Source: Paenibacillus sp. J31TS4
GTDB taxonomy: Bacteria; Bacillota; Bacilli; Paenibacillales; NBRC-103111
Direction: 5' to 3'
NCBI RefSeq assembly: GCF_018403265.1
Contig: NZ_BOSI01000002.1
Location: 558,001-622,000 of the forward strand
DNA: 64,000 bases
Below the pieces are notes generated by a model. It was not told the origin of the DNA. It worked only from the letters and a program-made list of their open reading frames with translations, and did no database searches. The translations under genes were made by a program, and so were the position numbers. Below, one piece after another: positions 8,038-19,059 of this stretch (position 1 is its first letter; each line of letters starts with the position of its first letter).

Positions 8038-9102
8038 TCAGCGAGCGTCCTCGTCCAGCAGCATGTACGAGAACAGGCCTGCGAACGTTGCAGCCTTGCG
8101 GAACGTCGTCGAGACGGGCGTCCGGTCGGGGTCGTCCGATTGCACCTTGGGCGTAAACACGGCGAGACCGCGTTCGGCAAGCTCCCGGTTCAGAGACTCG
8201 AGCCGCTCCATCGTCAGGCTGCGGGCTTCCTCGTGCTCCGGCTGCCGCCAGAAGGCCAGGTATACCTCCCATGTATTGGACCAGTCGCGACACCACCACG
8301 GCGCTTCATTGTCGTCGTTCGGGCCGTCCTGCATCGCCTGCAGTATTGTAGCCGTCGCCTCATCCGAGATGTGCAGCCAGCGCTGCCGCAGCGGCTCCGG
8401 TAGGAGAGGCAGAAGCGGAGAGACAAAGGCGAGAATCGTCCCCTGGTAGGCGACGCTGTTGCCCATGCCGACTTCCCCGTTCCACCGTTCGAGATACGGC
8501 CACCAGCCGGCTTCGTGCACGCCGAACCGGTCCGCCACATGCTGTGCGATCGTCGTCGCCCGCTCGAGCAGATCGGGGCGCCCGGTCAGCTGATAGGCGC
8601 GGCCTAGCGTATGGGCGGCATAGATATCGCCGTTCAGCACGTCATGGTCCTTGGCGTTCGGATTCTTGTAGACGGCGCCCGGGTTTTCCAGGGCAACCTG
8701 GGTGATCAGGTAGTCCGCGGATGCGAGCAGGCTGTCCCGTGCCGCCTGGCTGTCTGTGGCCGACGCGATATGATAGAGGCTGTTCGCCACTGCCCCGATC
8801 TCCGCGATGTCGATCGTACCAGCCTCGCCCTTCTTGACGTAATAGGGCTGGCCGAACGCGCCGGACGGCAGCTGCCGGCGGCGTACGTCCTCTGCAAGGC
8901 GCCTTGCGACCAAGCGCCCGTCCCCTCCATGGAGACGCTCATGCAGCACATAGAAGCACGCCGCTTCACCGGTGGTGCAGCAGCTTGCCTTATCGCCAAG
9001 CTCATTGTCGAGCAGGTAGAGCGCCCCCGACTCCTCTTCCTTCAGGAGGGGATCCAGTCCCCTCCTTATTTGGTCTGTAATGGCTAACGCAAGCTGTTTC
9101 AT
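8038..9102 (-). CDS. Unassigned alpha/alpha-toroid-type protein
   Basis: Cytoplasmic protein of 354 residues without signal peptide or membrane helix. Its sequence is mostly amphipathic helices with repeated patterns (ALYLLDN, GAFGQPYY, NGDIYAAHTLGRAYQLTG, WWPYLERWNGEVGMGNSVAYQG), as in squalene-cyclase-like or epimerase-like alpha/alpha barrels. A Cys-Cys pair (SCCTTGEA) lies near residue 40 and a Trp-rich strip (APWWCRDWSNTWEVY) near residue 260. I cannot name an activity; a sugar- or terpene-related enzyme are both possible. Start 9102 follows GGAGG by 7 bases. It seems to be a single-gene transcript. Confidence 0.75.
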   Translation of the reverse strand: MKQLALAITDQIRRGLDPLLKEEESGALYLLDNELGDKASCCTTGEAACFYVLHERLHGGDGRLVARRLAEDVRRRQLPSGAFGQPYYVKKGEAGTIDIAEIGAVANSLYHIASATDSQAARDSLLASADYLITQVALENPGAVYKNPNAKDHDVLNGDIYAAHTLGRAYQLTGRPDLLERATTIAQHVADRFGVHEAGWWPYLERWNGEVGMGNSVAYQGTILAFVSPLLPLLPEPLRQRWLHISDEATATILQAMQDGPNDDNEAPWWCRDWSNTWEVYLAFWRQPEHEEARSLTMERLESLNRELAERGLAVFTPKVQSDDPDRTPVSTTFRKAATFAGLFSYMLLDEDAR

Positions 9103-9260
9103 CGTCTGCCTCCGTCTGCTGTAGGATGAATGATGGCTGGGGGCGGAAGATGACGATCTTGCTGGGATCCCCCTCTTGATCGTACCATAGCCGCTAGGAA
9201 ATTTCTTCCGAAAAATGGGTATCGATCGGAGGAATGTTTCAGACCTCTTCATCTCCGCAT

Positions 9261-9300
9261 ACAAAACAAAGCCACCCCCGGCAAACGCCGGAGGTGGCTG
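9261..9300 (-). terminator. Intrinsic terminator of gdhA
   Basis: On the minus strand AGCCACCTCCGGC, loop GTTT, GCCGGGGGTGGCT, then TTTGTTTTGT. Confidence 0.9.
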
Positions 9301-9344
9301 GGTTCCGATCCGAAGATCGGAGGAGGGTATGAGTGCAGTTAGAA

Positions 9345-11048
<1,704 letters not shown>

Positions 11049-12974
11049 ATGGAGGAGATGAAGCAGCTGGGAGAACCGATCCACGCCGTGTATATCTGCG
11101 CGGCGGTGCATCATGAGGAAGCGGGAGAGGATTACTGGATCGGGGTGTCGTCGGGGCAGCCCTGCATGCTCTATATGGTCCGGATTCTGACGGGAGAATG
11201 TGTATTCGAAGCTCCGCTCGGCGACAGCCACCATACGTGGGGCATCGTCCGCGGTGGAGATGGGCGCCTCTATATGGGAGGCTCCGCCCATGTGTTCCGC
11301 TTCGATCCGGGAACGCGGCGGCTGGACGATCTCGGGCAGGCGATCGAGGGCGAGGATTATTTGTGGAGACTCGCTTCGGGGCCGGACGGACGGGTATTCG
11401 GCGGGACCTATCCCGGGGGCAAGGTATGGGAATGGGACCTGGTCGGAGAGCGGTTCCGCGACTGGGGAACCGTCCTGGAGGGCCACCAGTATGTGCGGAG
11501 CCTGGCTGCGGACGCGGGCAGGCTGTATATCGGTCTCGGTTCCCAGAGCGCGAGGCTGTTCGAGCTCAACACCGTCACTGGAGGGAAGAAGGAGATCCCC
11601 GTCCCGGAGGAGGTTCGCGAGGATACGTTCCTCTATGACCTCGATCTGAGGGACGGCCTGCTGTACATCCGGTTCAGCCCGTCCAACGAAATGTGGACCT
11701 ACCGGATCGGGGACGGCGTCTGGACGCGGGTGACCGACCGGGCGGCCGGGCTCGAGGTCTCTCCGCCCGGACCGCATGGAGAAGTGTATGTGCCGAGGGA
11801 GGACGGCCTCTACAGGCACGCTTCGCCGGGCGGTCCGCTGGAGCCGACAAGCCTCGCTTTGGCCGGCTACATGACCCATTATGCCTGGGTGCGGGGAACG
11901 CTCAAGGACGGCCGCGCAATGCCTGCATCCGAAGCCGGAAGTGCCGGCCTGCTCGCGGGCCTTCATCCGTCCGGCCTGTACTGGCTGTACGACCCTGCAA
12001 GCGGCGAGTCGGCGTCGATTGAACCGGCGCTGAAGGGCCAGCCGATCGCCGTCCAGTCGCTTACCCAGGACGGGGAGGGAAAGGTCTACGTCGGCGGCTA
12101 TTTCGCGGGCGGGCTCGGCGTCTACGATTCGCGGACGAGCGAGCTGACCGGGTACAGGGGCATCGGCCAGATCGAGAACATGACCTTCCACAAGGGCAAG
12201 CTCTATATGGGCGTTTATCCCAAAGCCCATCTCTATGTCTACGACCCGGCTCTTCCTTGGGAGAAAGGGAACAATCCGAAGCACGTGACCAGCTTTCACG
12301 ATGCGGGGCAGGATCGTCCGTTTGGGTTGACGGCGGCGGGGGAGTATGTGGCAGCCGGCACGGTGCCCGCGTACGGCAAGTCCGGCGGTGGCCTGTTCCT
12401 CTACCATCCCGAGACGGGAACGCGCGAGGATTTCCTCTCACTAATCCCTCGGCAGAGCATCGTGACGCTTCATTACCGGGACGGGGTGCTGTACGGGGGA
12501 ACATCCGTATGGGGCGGGCTGGGGATGCCGCCTGAGGAGCAGGAGGGCCGTCTGTTCGCCTGGCACGTCGAACGGCGCGAGCTGCTCTGGAGCTGCGTGC
12601 CTGTCGCGGGAGAACGCGCCGTCACCGCCGTCACGACGGATCCCGCCGGCGTACTCTGGGGTATGACGGCCGGCAAGCTGTTCCGGTTTGACCCGGAGCG
12701 CGGCGAGGCGGCTGCCGTCTACGAGCTGGTGCCGGTCGACTGGAGCGCCTTCAAGCATTTGTGGCGCGACGCCTTCCTGCGCTGGGACCGGGACGGCCGG
12801 CTGTACGGAACGGCCCGCGGCAAGCTGTTCCGGTTCGATCCCGCGGCCGAGGCGTTCGAAGTGCTGGGAGAGAACGTACAGCTGCTGGCCGACGATCCGG
12901 ACGGGCGCTACTACATGGGCCAGGGGCCGGAGCTACTCCAATACGACAAGCTGCCGGCGCTGCAGGAAGGCTGA
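11049..12974 (+). CDS. Cytoplasmic beta-propeller (PQQ/Kelch-like repeat) protein, paralogue of the secreted one
   Basis: 641 residues with no signal peptide. It is built of repeated strands of the form DGRLYMGG, DGRVFGGTYPGG, GKLFRFDP, typical of seven- or eight-bladed propellers. It aligns over most of its length with the secreted protein at 19217-22360: compare RPFGLTAAG with RPFTMTSGD, YRDGVLYGGTSVWGGLG with YRDGLVYGGTSPNGGLG, and FLRWDRDGRLYG with YLRWGKDGLLYS. No catalytic residue is evident; such propellers often bind ligand or partner proteins. ATG at 11049 follows GGGGGAG by about 6 bases. The next gene downstream, a secreted DUF4855 protein, may be functionally linked. Function unknown. 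Confidence 0.8.
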   Translation: MEEMKQLGEPIHAVYICAAVHHEEAGEDYWIGVSSGQPCMLYMVRILTGECVFEAPLGDSHHTWGIVRGGDGRLYMGGSAHVFRFDPGTRRLDDLGQAIEGEDYLWRLASGPDGRVFGGTYPGGKVWEWDLVGERFRDWGTVLEGHQYVRSLAADAGRLYIGLGSQSARLFELNTVTGGKKEIPVPEEVREDTFLYDLDLRDGLLYIRFSPSNEMWTYRIGDGVWTRVTDRAAGLEVSPPGPHGEVYVPREDGLYRHASPGGPLEPTSLALAGYMTHYAWVRGTLKDGRAMPASEAGSAGLLAGLHPSGLYWLYDPASGESASIEPALKGQPIAVQSLTQDGEGKVYVGGYFAGGLGVYDSRTSELTGYRGIGQIENMTFHKGKLYMGVYPKAHLYVYDPALPWEKGNNPKHVTSFHDAGQDRPFGLTAAGEYVAAGTVPAYGKSGGGLFLYHPETGTREDFLSLIPRQSIVTLHYRDGVLYGGTSVWGGLGMPPEEQEGRLFAWHVERRELLWSCVPVAGERAVTAVTTDPAGVLWGMTAGKLFRFDPERGEAAAVYELVPVDWSAFKHLWRDAFLRWDRDGRLYGTARGKLFRFDPAAEAFEVLGENVQLLADDPDGRYYMGQGPELLQYDKLPALQEG

Positions 12975-13380
12975 CCGCTATTCCGGACGGTCGTTGACTT
13001 CGAATACGCAAGACCACACCCCTCCTCCGCCAGGATGCAGGGGTGTTTGGCATGGGCGCATTCGCAACGGAGCGGGCAGGAACGGCTTGGCCCGCGGGGG
13101 ACAGCATGGTTCCAAAGTCCCGCTGATCCGCAGAATGACGGGAGGAGTAGGAGCTTTGGAGCAATTTTCTATTCATTGTAAAATTTTTGGAGGGGATTTC
13201 CTAAATAGGTCGAACAACAAGGGAGCAGCAAGTACCGCATCACGAGCAAGACGGGGCCGCGTATGCGGGAAGGAGGAGATGGGGCCGGCGGGAAGCCGGG
13301 CAGCGCAAGCGATCGAACGAATGGAATCTGTTCCATCTTAGTTATGAAAGCGATTACAGGAGAAGGAGCTGAAGCGAAGC
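12975..13380. other. Intergenic region: weak terminator, promoter and long leader
   Basis: 406 bases. A weak hairpin ACACCCCT/AGGGGTGT (13017-13024 and 13040-13047) may end the propeller transcript. A sigma-A-like promoter follows at 13156-13184, leaving a leader of roughly 190 bases before the DUF4855 gene. I recognise no riboswitch class in the leader. Confidence 0.5.
13156..13184 (+). promoter_or_regulatory. Sigma-A promoter of the DUF4855 gene
   Basis: TTGGAG (13156-13161), 17-bp spacer, TAAAAT (13179-13184) with TG directly in front. Confidence 0.55.
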
Positions 13381-16300
13381 ATGCGTCATTGGAAGGCAAG
13401 GCTGTCGCAATGGCTGGCAGCGGGCCTGGTGCTGGCCATGATCGCCCCCGCGGCGGGAGACGTTCAGGCCGCAGAAGGAATCCCGGGGGTACCTGCCGGG
13501 AACGCTGCTGCCGTATCGGGCAATGTGTATGGGGACGTGTACAGCAATCTGGCGCTCGGCAAGCTGCCGGTGGTCAAGCTGGTATCGGGTGACGCCGCCC
13601 AGACTGCCAAAGAAGCGGCCATGGCTGCGCGGCTGACGGACGGCGTCCTGGGCAACGGAGACTGGGAGCGCAGCCGGACGCTGTACGTCGATTTTTACCG
13701 GAATGTGGGCCGGCAGCTGTACGTAGATCTCGGCGGCATGTCGACGGTCAAGGAAATCCGGTTCCGCGCCATGCAGGATGCAAGCGCCGGCATCTATCTG
13801 CCGCAGCATGTCGGCTTCTCGCTGTCGCATGACGGGGGCCGGACATGGAGCTACCTGGGATCCGTGCCGGCAGCGCAGGCGGAGGCGGCCCCCGGCAAGG
13901 CAGGCGTCTTCAAGCTGGACGGGCTGAACTACGCTGCCGATCAAGTCCGCATCACCTTCCCGGTGGATGTCTGGATCTTCGCGGACGAACTCGAGGTGCT
14001 GGGCCGTACGGGCATCGTCGACGGAGCCGTTCCCCCTCCGCCCGGGGACACGGATCCCTATGAGGAAGTGAACGCCTACCCGGCCCCGGGCTCGGAGCAG
14101 ACCCGAGGCGCCCGCAACGACTATCTCGTCTACGCGGGCTGGCATACGAACGGCACGGTGCGCCATGACAAGACCAAGGAGATGCTGCTGCCGGCGGCGG
14201 CCTATGTCGCCCCCGACGGTACCGTCAAGGACACGCTGTTCGATTCGTTCACGTTTCTGCCCTACGCCACCGGCTCGAGCGGCAGATCGCTGATTTACAA
14301 AAACGGCGGAACGGCGGACCAGGCGGCGGGTAAGCAGGATTGGCAGGAGTACATCGACTTCCTGTTCGACGACCGCCACCAGCTGACGGCGCTGAACGAA
14401 GCGGTGGGAGAGACCAAGGCTGCTCTGAACCGTCCCGATTACCGGGCGACGGTCAAGCTTGCGATTCCGAACCCGCTTGGCGCCCAGACTAACTTCGACG
14501 AGATCGGCGGGAAGCAGCTGAACTTCAACCAGACGCAGGTCGGAGACGCGGAAGCTCTGGCGAACCGGATTCAGGCGGTCCAGTGGTACGTCGACCAGAT
14601 TCTGCAGCGCTGGGATCCGGCCAAGTATCCGAACCTTCGGCTGGACGGCTTTTACTGGCTGGACGAGGCGGTGCATACGTATCTGGACAGCCTCGAGGAG
14701 AGCGTCATCCGGGCGACAACCGCCTACGTGCACGAGAAAGGCAAGATCATCTTCTGGATTCCGTTCTACCAGTCTCCCGGCTTCGAAAAGTGGAAAGCGC
14801 TCGGGTTCGATTACGCCGAGATGCAGCCGAACTATGCGTTCGACGACGTGGCGCCGGTAACGCGGCCGTCCGACGCGGCGGCGCTGGCGAAGCGGTACGG
14901 GCTCGGCGTGGAGATGGAGCTGCGGACGATCACGACAGAGGCGGGCCGGCAGAAGTTCAAGGAATATTTGAACCAGGGCGTGACCGCGGGCTATATGAAC
15001 GGCGCCGTACGGGGCTGGTATATGGGCACCTTGACGCTGCAGGAGGCCAACGCAAGCCAGGTCCCGGCGGAACGGGAGATCTATGAGCTGACGTACCGGT
15101 CGGTGAAGGGCACCTATCCAGATGCGCCAGGGCAGACGACGGTCAATCTGGCGGCGGGCAGGACACCGGCCGTCACGCTCATCTCTGGTGACCAGGCGCA
15201 GAAGGACAAGGAGGCGGCCATGATGCCCCGGCTGACCGACGGCGTGCTGGGTACCGGCGACTGGAGCAAGGGCCGGGACAAGTACGTGGACTTCTACCGC
15301 AGCATCGGCCGCTCGGTGGAGCTCGACCTGGGCCAGCTGTCGACCGTCCGCGAGATCGGGTTCCGGACGCTGCAGGATACGAGCGCCGGCATCGGCATTC
15401 CGGCCGGCGTCGCGTTCTCGCTGTCGGACGACGGAGGCAGGACGTGGCGTTACCTCGGCACCGTGCCCGGAAACGAGGCGGAACCTGCCGACGCGAAGCA
15501 CAAGGTATTCAAGCTGAGCGGGCTGAACTACAAGGCGGACCGCATCAAGGTCGGCTTCGACGTGTCGGTGTGGATCTTTGCCGACGAGCTGTCGGTCAAG
15601 GGCCAGCCCGGCGTGGCCGAGGACGCGGTTCAGGCGCCGGATCTCGGCTATGACGATCCATACAAGGAAGTGAACGCCTTCCCGGCGCCCGGCTCCGAGC
15701 AGGTGCGGGGCACCCGCAACGATTACCTCATTTACGCGGGCTGGCATACGGACGGGACGGTGAAGGAAGAGAAGACAGTGGAGAAGCTGCTCCCCGCCGT
15801 AGCCTATCTGGATGCTTCCGGGGCAATCAAGGATATGCTGTTCGATTCGTTTACCTTCCTCCCCTACGCGACCGGATCGAGTGGGCGCTCCCTCGTGACG
15901 GCGCCTTCGGCGGATAAGGCGGGGAACAAGGCCGACTTCCAGGAGTACATGGACTTCCTGTTCGACGAGACGAATCAGCTGGCGGCGCTCGACCGGGCGA
16001 CCGCGCAGGCGAAGGAAGCGCTCGGCCGTCCGGACTACCGGGCCAAGGTGAAAATCGCCATTCCGCGCCCGCTGCCCGTGCAGACGGACTTCGGTACGGT
16101 GGACGGCAAGCCGCTCAACTTCAACGCGGCGGCCGTCGGAGACGAGAAGGCACTCGCGAACCGGGCGGCGGCGGCCAAGTGGTATATCGACGAGGTGACG
16201 AAGCGCTGGGATCCGGCGAAGTATCCGAATCTCCGGCTCGACGGCTTTTACTGGCTGCATGAGTCGATCGAGGTGCTGCCGAACAACGGCGAGGAGCGGA

Positions 16301-17265
16301 TGCTTCAAGCCATCAATGCCTACATCCATGAGAAGGGCCTCATGAGCTACTGGATTCCGTTCTACCAGGCGAACGGGTTCTTCAAATGGAAATCGCTCGG
16401 CTTCGACTACGCGATTCTGCAGCCGAACTACGCGTTCTACGACTCGCCGGACAACCGGCCGACGGAAGCGGCCGAGCTGGCCAAGCGGTTCGGCCTCGGG
16501 ATCGAGATTGAGATCCATTGGAACGGACTGACGGTCGAGGCCGACCGGCAGAAGTTCCTCCGTTATCTCGATCAGGGCGTCACCGCCGGCTACATGAACG
16601 ACTCGGTCCGCGCCTGGTACATGGGGACGGATACGCTCCAGCAGGCGAACGCGAGCACGGTGCCGACCCAACGTGAGGTATACGACAAGACGTACGCCTC
16701 CATCAAGGGCGTCTATCCGGACTTCCCGGATCTCGTGCCACCGGCTATCGGACAGCCCGCCAGGCTGTCGTATATTCAGAGCGAGGAGATCCGGCTGGCC
16801 GTGCCGGTGACGGACGAAGGAAGCGGAGTGCAGGAGGTGGCCGTCTCGCTGGACGGACAGGAAGGAGCGGCCGAGCTCGTGTTCGCACCGGCCACGCTGG
16901 CGGTAGGCGACCATGAAGTTCGCGTGCGCGCGATCGACCGGGCGGGCAACAGGAGCGAGGCGGTCTTCACGCTAACCGTCACGATCGACCTGGAGCATCT
17001 GGACGATGTCATCCAGGCCGGTATCGACTCGGAGCGGATCCATCATTCGGGTATTGCTACCGCGCTTCAGGCGACTGTCCAGCTGATGCAGCGTGAGGTT
17101 TCCCACAAGCCGCTGCCGCATCCGGCTACGGCACTCAAGGTGTCTGCGGGTCTCAAGGCAATGGAGGCTCAGGTGAGCGCCCAGGCAGGCCGTACGATTG
17201 AGCGGGAGTTTGCGGAGCTGCTCCTGGAAGATATCCAGGAGCTTCGGAAGCAAATCGGCAAGTAG
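13381..17265 (+). CDS. Secreted protein with two DUF4855 modules, Ig-like domain and FIMAH-like tail
   Basis: 1294 residues, secreted: Sec signal with an Arg/Lys start, a hydrophobic core to residue ~20 and an Ala-x-Ala-type end before residue 35. Two tandem modules follow (about 50-580 and 585-1115). Each has a discoidin-like jelly-roll (DGVLGNGDW / DGVLGTGDW ... VWIFADEL) and a DUF4855 domain. The DUF4855 parts share YPNLRLDGFYWL, PFYQ, QPNYAF and GVTAGYMN, which suggests a TIM-barrel-like enzyme. Asp in LRLDGFYW and Glu in GVEMEL / GIEIEI are candidate catalytic acids. Residues ~1125-1200 resemble a bacterial Ig domain (VRAIDRAGNRSEAVFTLTV) and the last ~90 a FIMAH-like helical domain. Probably polysaccharide-active; activity unproven. 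Ribosome site AAGGAG 12 bases upstream. Confidence 0.82.
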   Translation: MRHWKARLSQWLAAGLVLAMIAPAAGDVQAAEGIPGVPAGNAAAVSGNVYGDVYSNLALGKLPVVKLVSGDAAQTAKEAAMAARLTDGVLGNGDWERSRTLYVDFYRNVGRQLYVDLGGMSTVKEIRFRAMQDASAGIYLPQHVGFSLSHDGGRTWSYLGSVPAAQAEAAPGKAGVFKLDGLNYAADQVRITFPVDVWIFADELEVLGRTGIVDGAVPPPPGDTDPYEEVNAYPAPGSEQTRGARNDYLVYAGWHTNGTVRHDKTKEMLLPAAAYVAPDGTVKDTLFDSFTFLPYATGSSGRSLIYKNGGTADQAAGKQDWQEYIDFLFDDRHQLTALNEAVGETKAALNRPDYRATVKLAIPNPLGAQTNFDEIGGKQLNFNQTQVGDAEALANRIQAVQWYVDQILQRWDPAKYPNLRLDGFYWLDEAVHTYLDSLEESVIRATTAYVHEKGKIIFWIPFYQSPGFEKWKALGFDYAEMQPNYAFDDVAPVTRPSDAAALAKRYGLGVEMELRTITTEAGRQKFKEYLNQGVTAGYMNGAVRGWYMGTLTLQEANASQVPAEREIYELTYRSVKGTYPDAPGQTTVNLAAGRTPAVTLISGDQAQKDKEAAMMPRLTDGVLGTGDWSKGRDKYVDFYRSIGRSVELDLGQLSTVREIGFRTLQDTSAGIGIPAGVAFSLSDDGGRTWRYLGTVPGNEAEPADAKHKVFKLSGLNYKADRIKVGFDVSVWIFADELSVKGQPGVAEDAVQAPDLGYDDPYKEVNAFPAPGSEQVRGTRNDYLIYAGWHTDGTVKEEKTVEKLLPAVAYLDASGAIKDMLFDSFTFLPYATGSSGRSLVTAPSADKAGNKADFQEYMDFLFDETNQLAALDRATAQAKEALGRPDYRAKVKIAIPRPLPVQTDFGTVDGKPLNFNAAAVGDEKALANRAAAAKWYIDEVTKRWDPAKYPNLRLDGFYWLHESIEVLPNNGEERMLQAINAYIHEKGLMSYWIPFYQANGFFKWKSLGFDYAILQPNYAFYDSPDNRPTEAAELAKRFGLGIEIEIHWNGLTVEADRQKFLRYLDQGVTAGYMNDSVRAWYMGTDTLQQANASTVPTQREVYDKTYASIKGVYPDFPDLVPPAIGQPARLSYIQSEEIRLAVPVTDEGSGVQEVAVSLDGQEGAAELVFAPATLAVGDHEVRVRAIDRAGNRSEAVFTLTVTIDLEHLDDVIQAGIDSERIHHSGIATALQATVQLMQREVSHKPLPHPATALKVSAGLKAMEAQVSAQAGRTIEREFAELLLEDIQELRKQIGK

Positions 17266-17276
17266 GCAAGGAGACG

Positions 17277-17308
17277 GAACGGGCGCCTCGCGGCTGCCCG
17301 TTCTTTTT
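17277..17308 (+). terminator. Intrinsic terminator after the DUF4855 gene
   Basis: Stem GAACGGGC (17277-17284) with GCCCGTTC (17296-17303), then TTTTTA. Confidence 0.8.
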
Positions 17309-17452
17309 ATGGTTCCTCTCTATGGGGACGGAGCGCTGCAGGAGAGTTCTTTTCGTTCGAAGAAGTGGGGAGGGGTCCCATTTATTGGTACCGCCGAGAG
17401 CGACGAATCTACTATACTGGAAGACAGGACAGGAATGCCTACTGGGGGACCT

Positions 17453-17959
17453 ATGAAAAAGATTATCCTTATTGGATCAGGCGGTTCGGGGAAATCGACG
17501 CTGGCGAGGCAGCTAGGGGAAAAGTTAAAGCTGGAGGTTTATCATCTGGATGCTCTCTTTTGGAAGCCAAATTGGGTGGGCGTGCCGAAGGAGGAGCAAA
17601 CAACCGTCCAAAACGAGCTGGTGAAAAAAGAACGATGGATTATTGACGGTAACTATGGGGGGACGATGGGGATTAGGCTGCAGGCGGCCGATACGATTCT
17701 GTTTCTCGATCTTCCCCGAACGGTCTGTGTTTACCGGGCTGTCAAAAGAATCGTCCAGTATCGAAAGAAAACAAGACCGGATATGGGAGAAGGCTGCCCG
17801 GAAAGAGTGAGCCTGGCGTTTTTGAAGTGGATTTGGAAGTATCCGGACACGAACCGGCCGGGCATTCTCAAAAAGCTCGAAGAATTATCCACAGAGAAAC
17901 AAGTGATCATCCTCCGATCCCCTAAAGAAGTGCGGCGGTTTCTAGAAAGTATAGAGTGA
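17453..17959 (+). CDS. P-loop kinase-like NTPase (FlaR/topology-modulation-like family)
   Basis: 168 residues, cytoplasmic. Walker A is GSGGSGKST (residues ~8-16), followed by the family's VYHLDALFWKPNW and ERWIIDGNYGGT; a Walker B-like DTILFLDLPR follows at about residue 85. This arrangement is that of the small adenylate-kinase-like proteins often labelled DNA topology modulation protein. The real substrate of the family is not known. The start ATG is fixed by the P-loop; only a weak G-rich ribosome site (GGGGG) precedes it. The longer frame that begins inside the DUF4855 gene is not used. Single gene, no obvious partner. Confidence 0.85.
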   Translation: MKKIILIGSGGSGKSTLARQLGEKLKLEVYHLDALFWKPNWVGVPKEEQTTVQNELVKKERWIIDGNYGGTMGIRLQAADTILFLDLPRTVCVYRAVKRIVQYRKKTRPDMGEGCPERVSLAFLKWIWKYPDTNRPGILKKLEELSTEKQVIILRSPKEVRRFLESIE

Positions 17960-18112
17960 CGGTGCCCTCTATTCCATCTTAGAGCGGATGTTTGCTTCGA
18001 ACCGGGAAAGAAAGCCCCCCGCTGGACGAAGGTAACTCTCCAGCGTGGCCTTGGCAGCCCGGTCGACAGACGGAGAGTGGAATGCTAGGCTGGAGGCAAG
18101 GGAGGTGATAGC

Positions 18113-18388
18113 ATGACCTACTTGCTGCTAGTCCTGCTGCTCGGGGCTTTTTACAAAATCTTCACGCTCGAAAGCCGGCTGAACCAGCTGCAGACGCGTC
18201 TGAAGCGTCTGGATGGTCAAATGGGCGGGACCACTTCCGAGCTGCAGCTGCCGGAACATCCAGTTACGGATCGGCTCCGAGAGCTGCTCCGAGAAGGCAA
18301 AAAGGTGCAGGCGGTCAAGGAAGCGAGGGAAGCGCTCGGCTTGTCTCTGCTGGAGGCCAAGCAATTCGTCGACGAGCTCGAGCGGTGA
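18113..18388 (+). CDS. Small membrane protein with ribosomal L7/L12 C-terminal-like domain
   Basis: 91 residues. One N-terminal membrane helix (TYLLLVLLLGAFYKIF), a short coiled coil (LESRLNQLQTRLKRLDGQ), then a domain resembling the C-terminal part of ribosomal protein L7/L12 (GKKVQAVKEAREALGLSLLEAKQFVDEL). Proteins of this build are widespread in Bacillales, but their role is unknown. A strong site AAGGGAGGTGAT precedes the ATG. Probably an inner-membrane protein facing the cytoplasm. Confidence 0.85.
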   Translation: MTYLLLVLLLGAFYKIFTLESRLNQLQTRLKRLDGQMGGTTSELQLPEHPVTDRLRELLREGKKVQAVKEAREALGLSLLEAKQFVDELER

Positions 18389-18510
18389 CGGGACGGCCTG
18401 CTCCCGCCCGCATGCCGAGCGGAGCGGCTCGGGAGGGCCGGGAACGAACCGGCCGCGGCGAGCTCGCTTCGCTGGCCGCTTGCACCTGCTTCCGCTGCTG
18501 AACGAAGCGG

Positions 18511-18963
18511 CTAGCGGAAAAAAGGAACGTCCTTTACACCTGCCATCCGCGCGTATAGAAATAGCTGGCCTTTATGGTGAAGCTCGTGGTCATACATCGC
18601 CACAAGGTATCTTTTCTTCGGACCTTTCAGCTTCGGATGCGAGGATTGATTTTCAGCCTCCAAATCCGCATCCGTGAACGAGGCGTATGCAGCTTTTGTT
18701 TTTTCTGTAAACATCTTTACAGCATTTTGCACGTCTTCCATCGTCCTGCATTCCGGAATGTCCGGCGGGGCAAACCTCTCCGTTTTGACCATCGAAACGA
18801 ATACATCATTCCATCCTGCCACATGCAGCGCCAGCTCGCCAAGCGTCATCGCGTCTTGCCACGGTTTGAAATCGATCTGTTCGTCGCTCACGGATGCCAG
18901 TAATTCCTCCAATACATGGCGGTGCTGCAGCCATTCCTCCATCATTTGCTTTGCTTGTCCCAA
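18511..18963 (-). CDS. DinB-superfamily protein
   Basis: 150 residues, a four-helix bundle of the DinB/YfiT-like type. These are often metal-binding thiol-dependent transferases or of unknown role. The three metal-ligand histidines are placed as expected: one in LALHVAGW (~residue 48) and two in YDHELHHKGQ (~residue 125-130). The start is TTG at 18963 on the minus strand, 7 bases after GGGAGG. It lies downstream of the secreted propeller gene on the same strand but is separated by a large hairpin, so co-transcription is uncertain. Confidence 0.85.
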   Translation of the reverse strand: MGQAKQMMEEWLQHRHVLEELLASVSDEQIDFKPWQDAMTLGELALHVAGWNDVFVSMVKTERFAPPDIPECRTMEDVQNAVKMFTEKTKAAYASFTDADLEAENQSSHPKLKGPKKRYLVAMYDHELHHKGQLFLYARMAGVKDVPFFR

Positions 18964-19059
18964 TGTACTGCCTCCCTATTTCCAGAATCATACAACTCCC
19001 ATTATACAAAAGGAGGAAGCTCGTGCCCAAGAGAAAATCCATACAAGGCCATGAAAAAA

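Noticed and set aside
12975-13380. Riboswitch in the long leader of the DUF4855 gene
   Set aside because: I checked by eye for c-di-GMP, TPP, glycine and SAM type conserved blocks and found none; only the leader length is suggestive.
13354-16914. Very long minus-strand ORF opposite the DUF4855 gene
   Set aside because: It results from high GC and codon bias of the real gene: Arg/His/Leu-rich product, no ribosome site, no recognisable domain.
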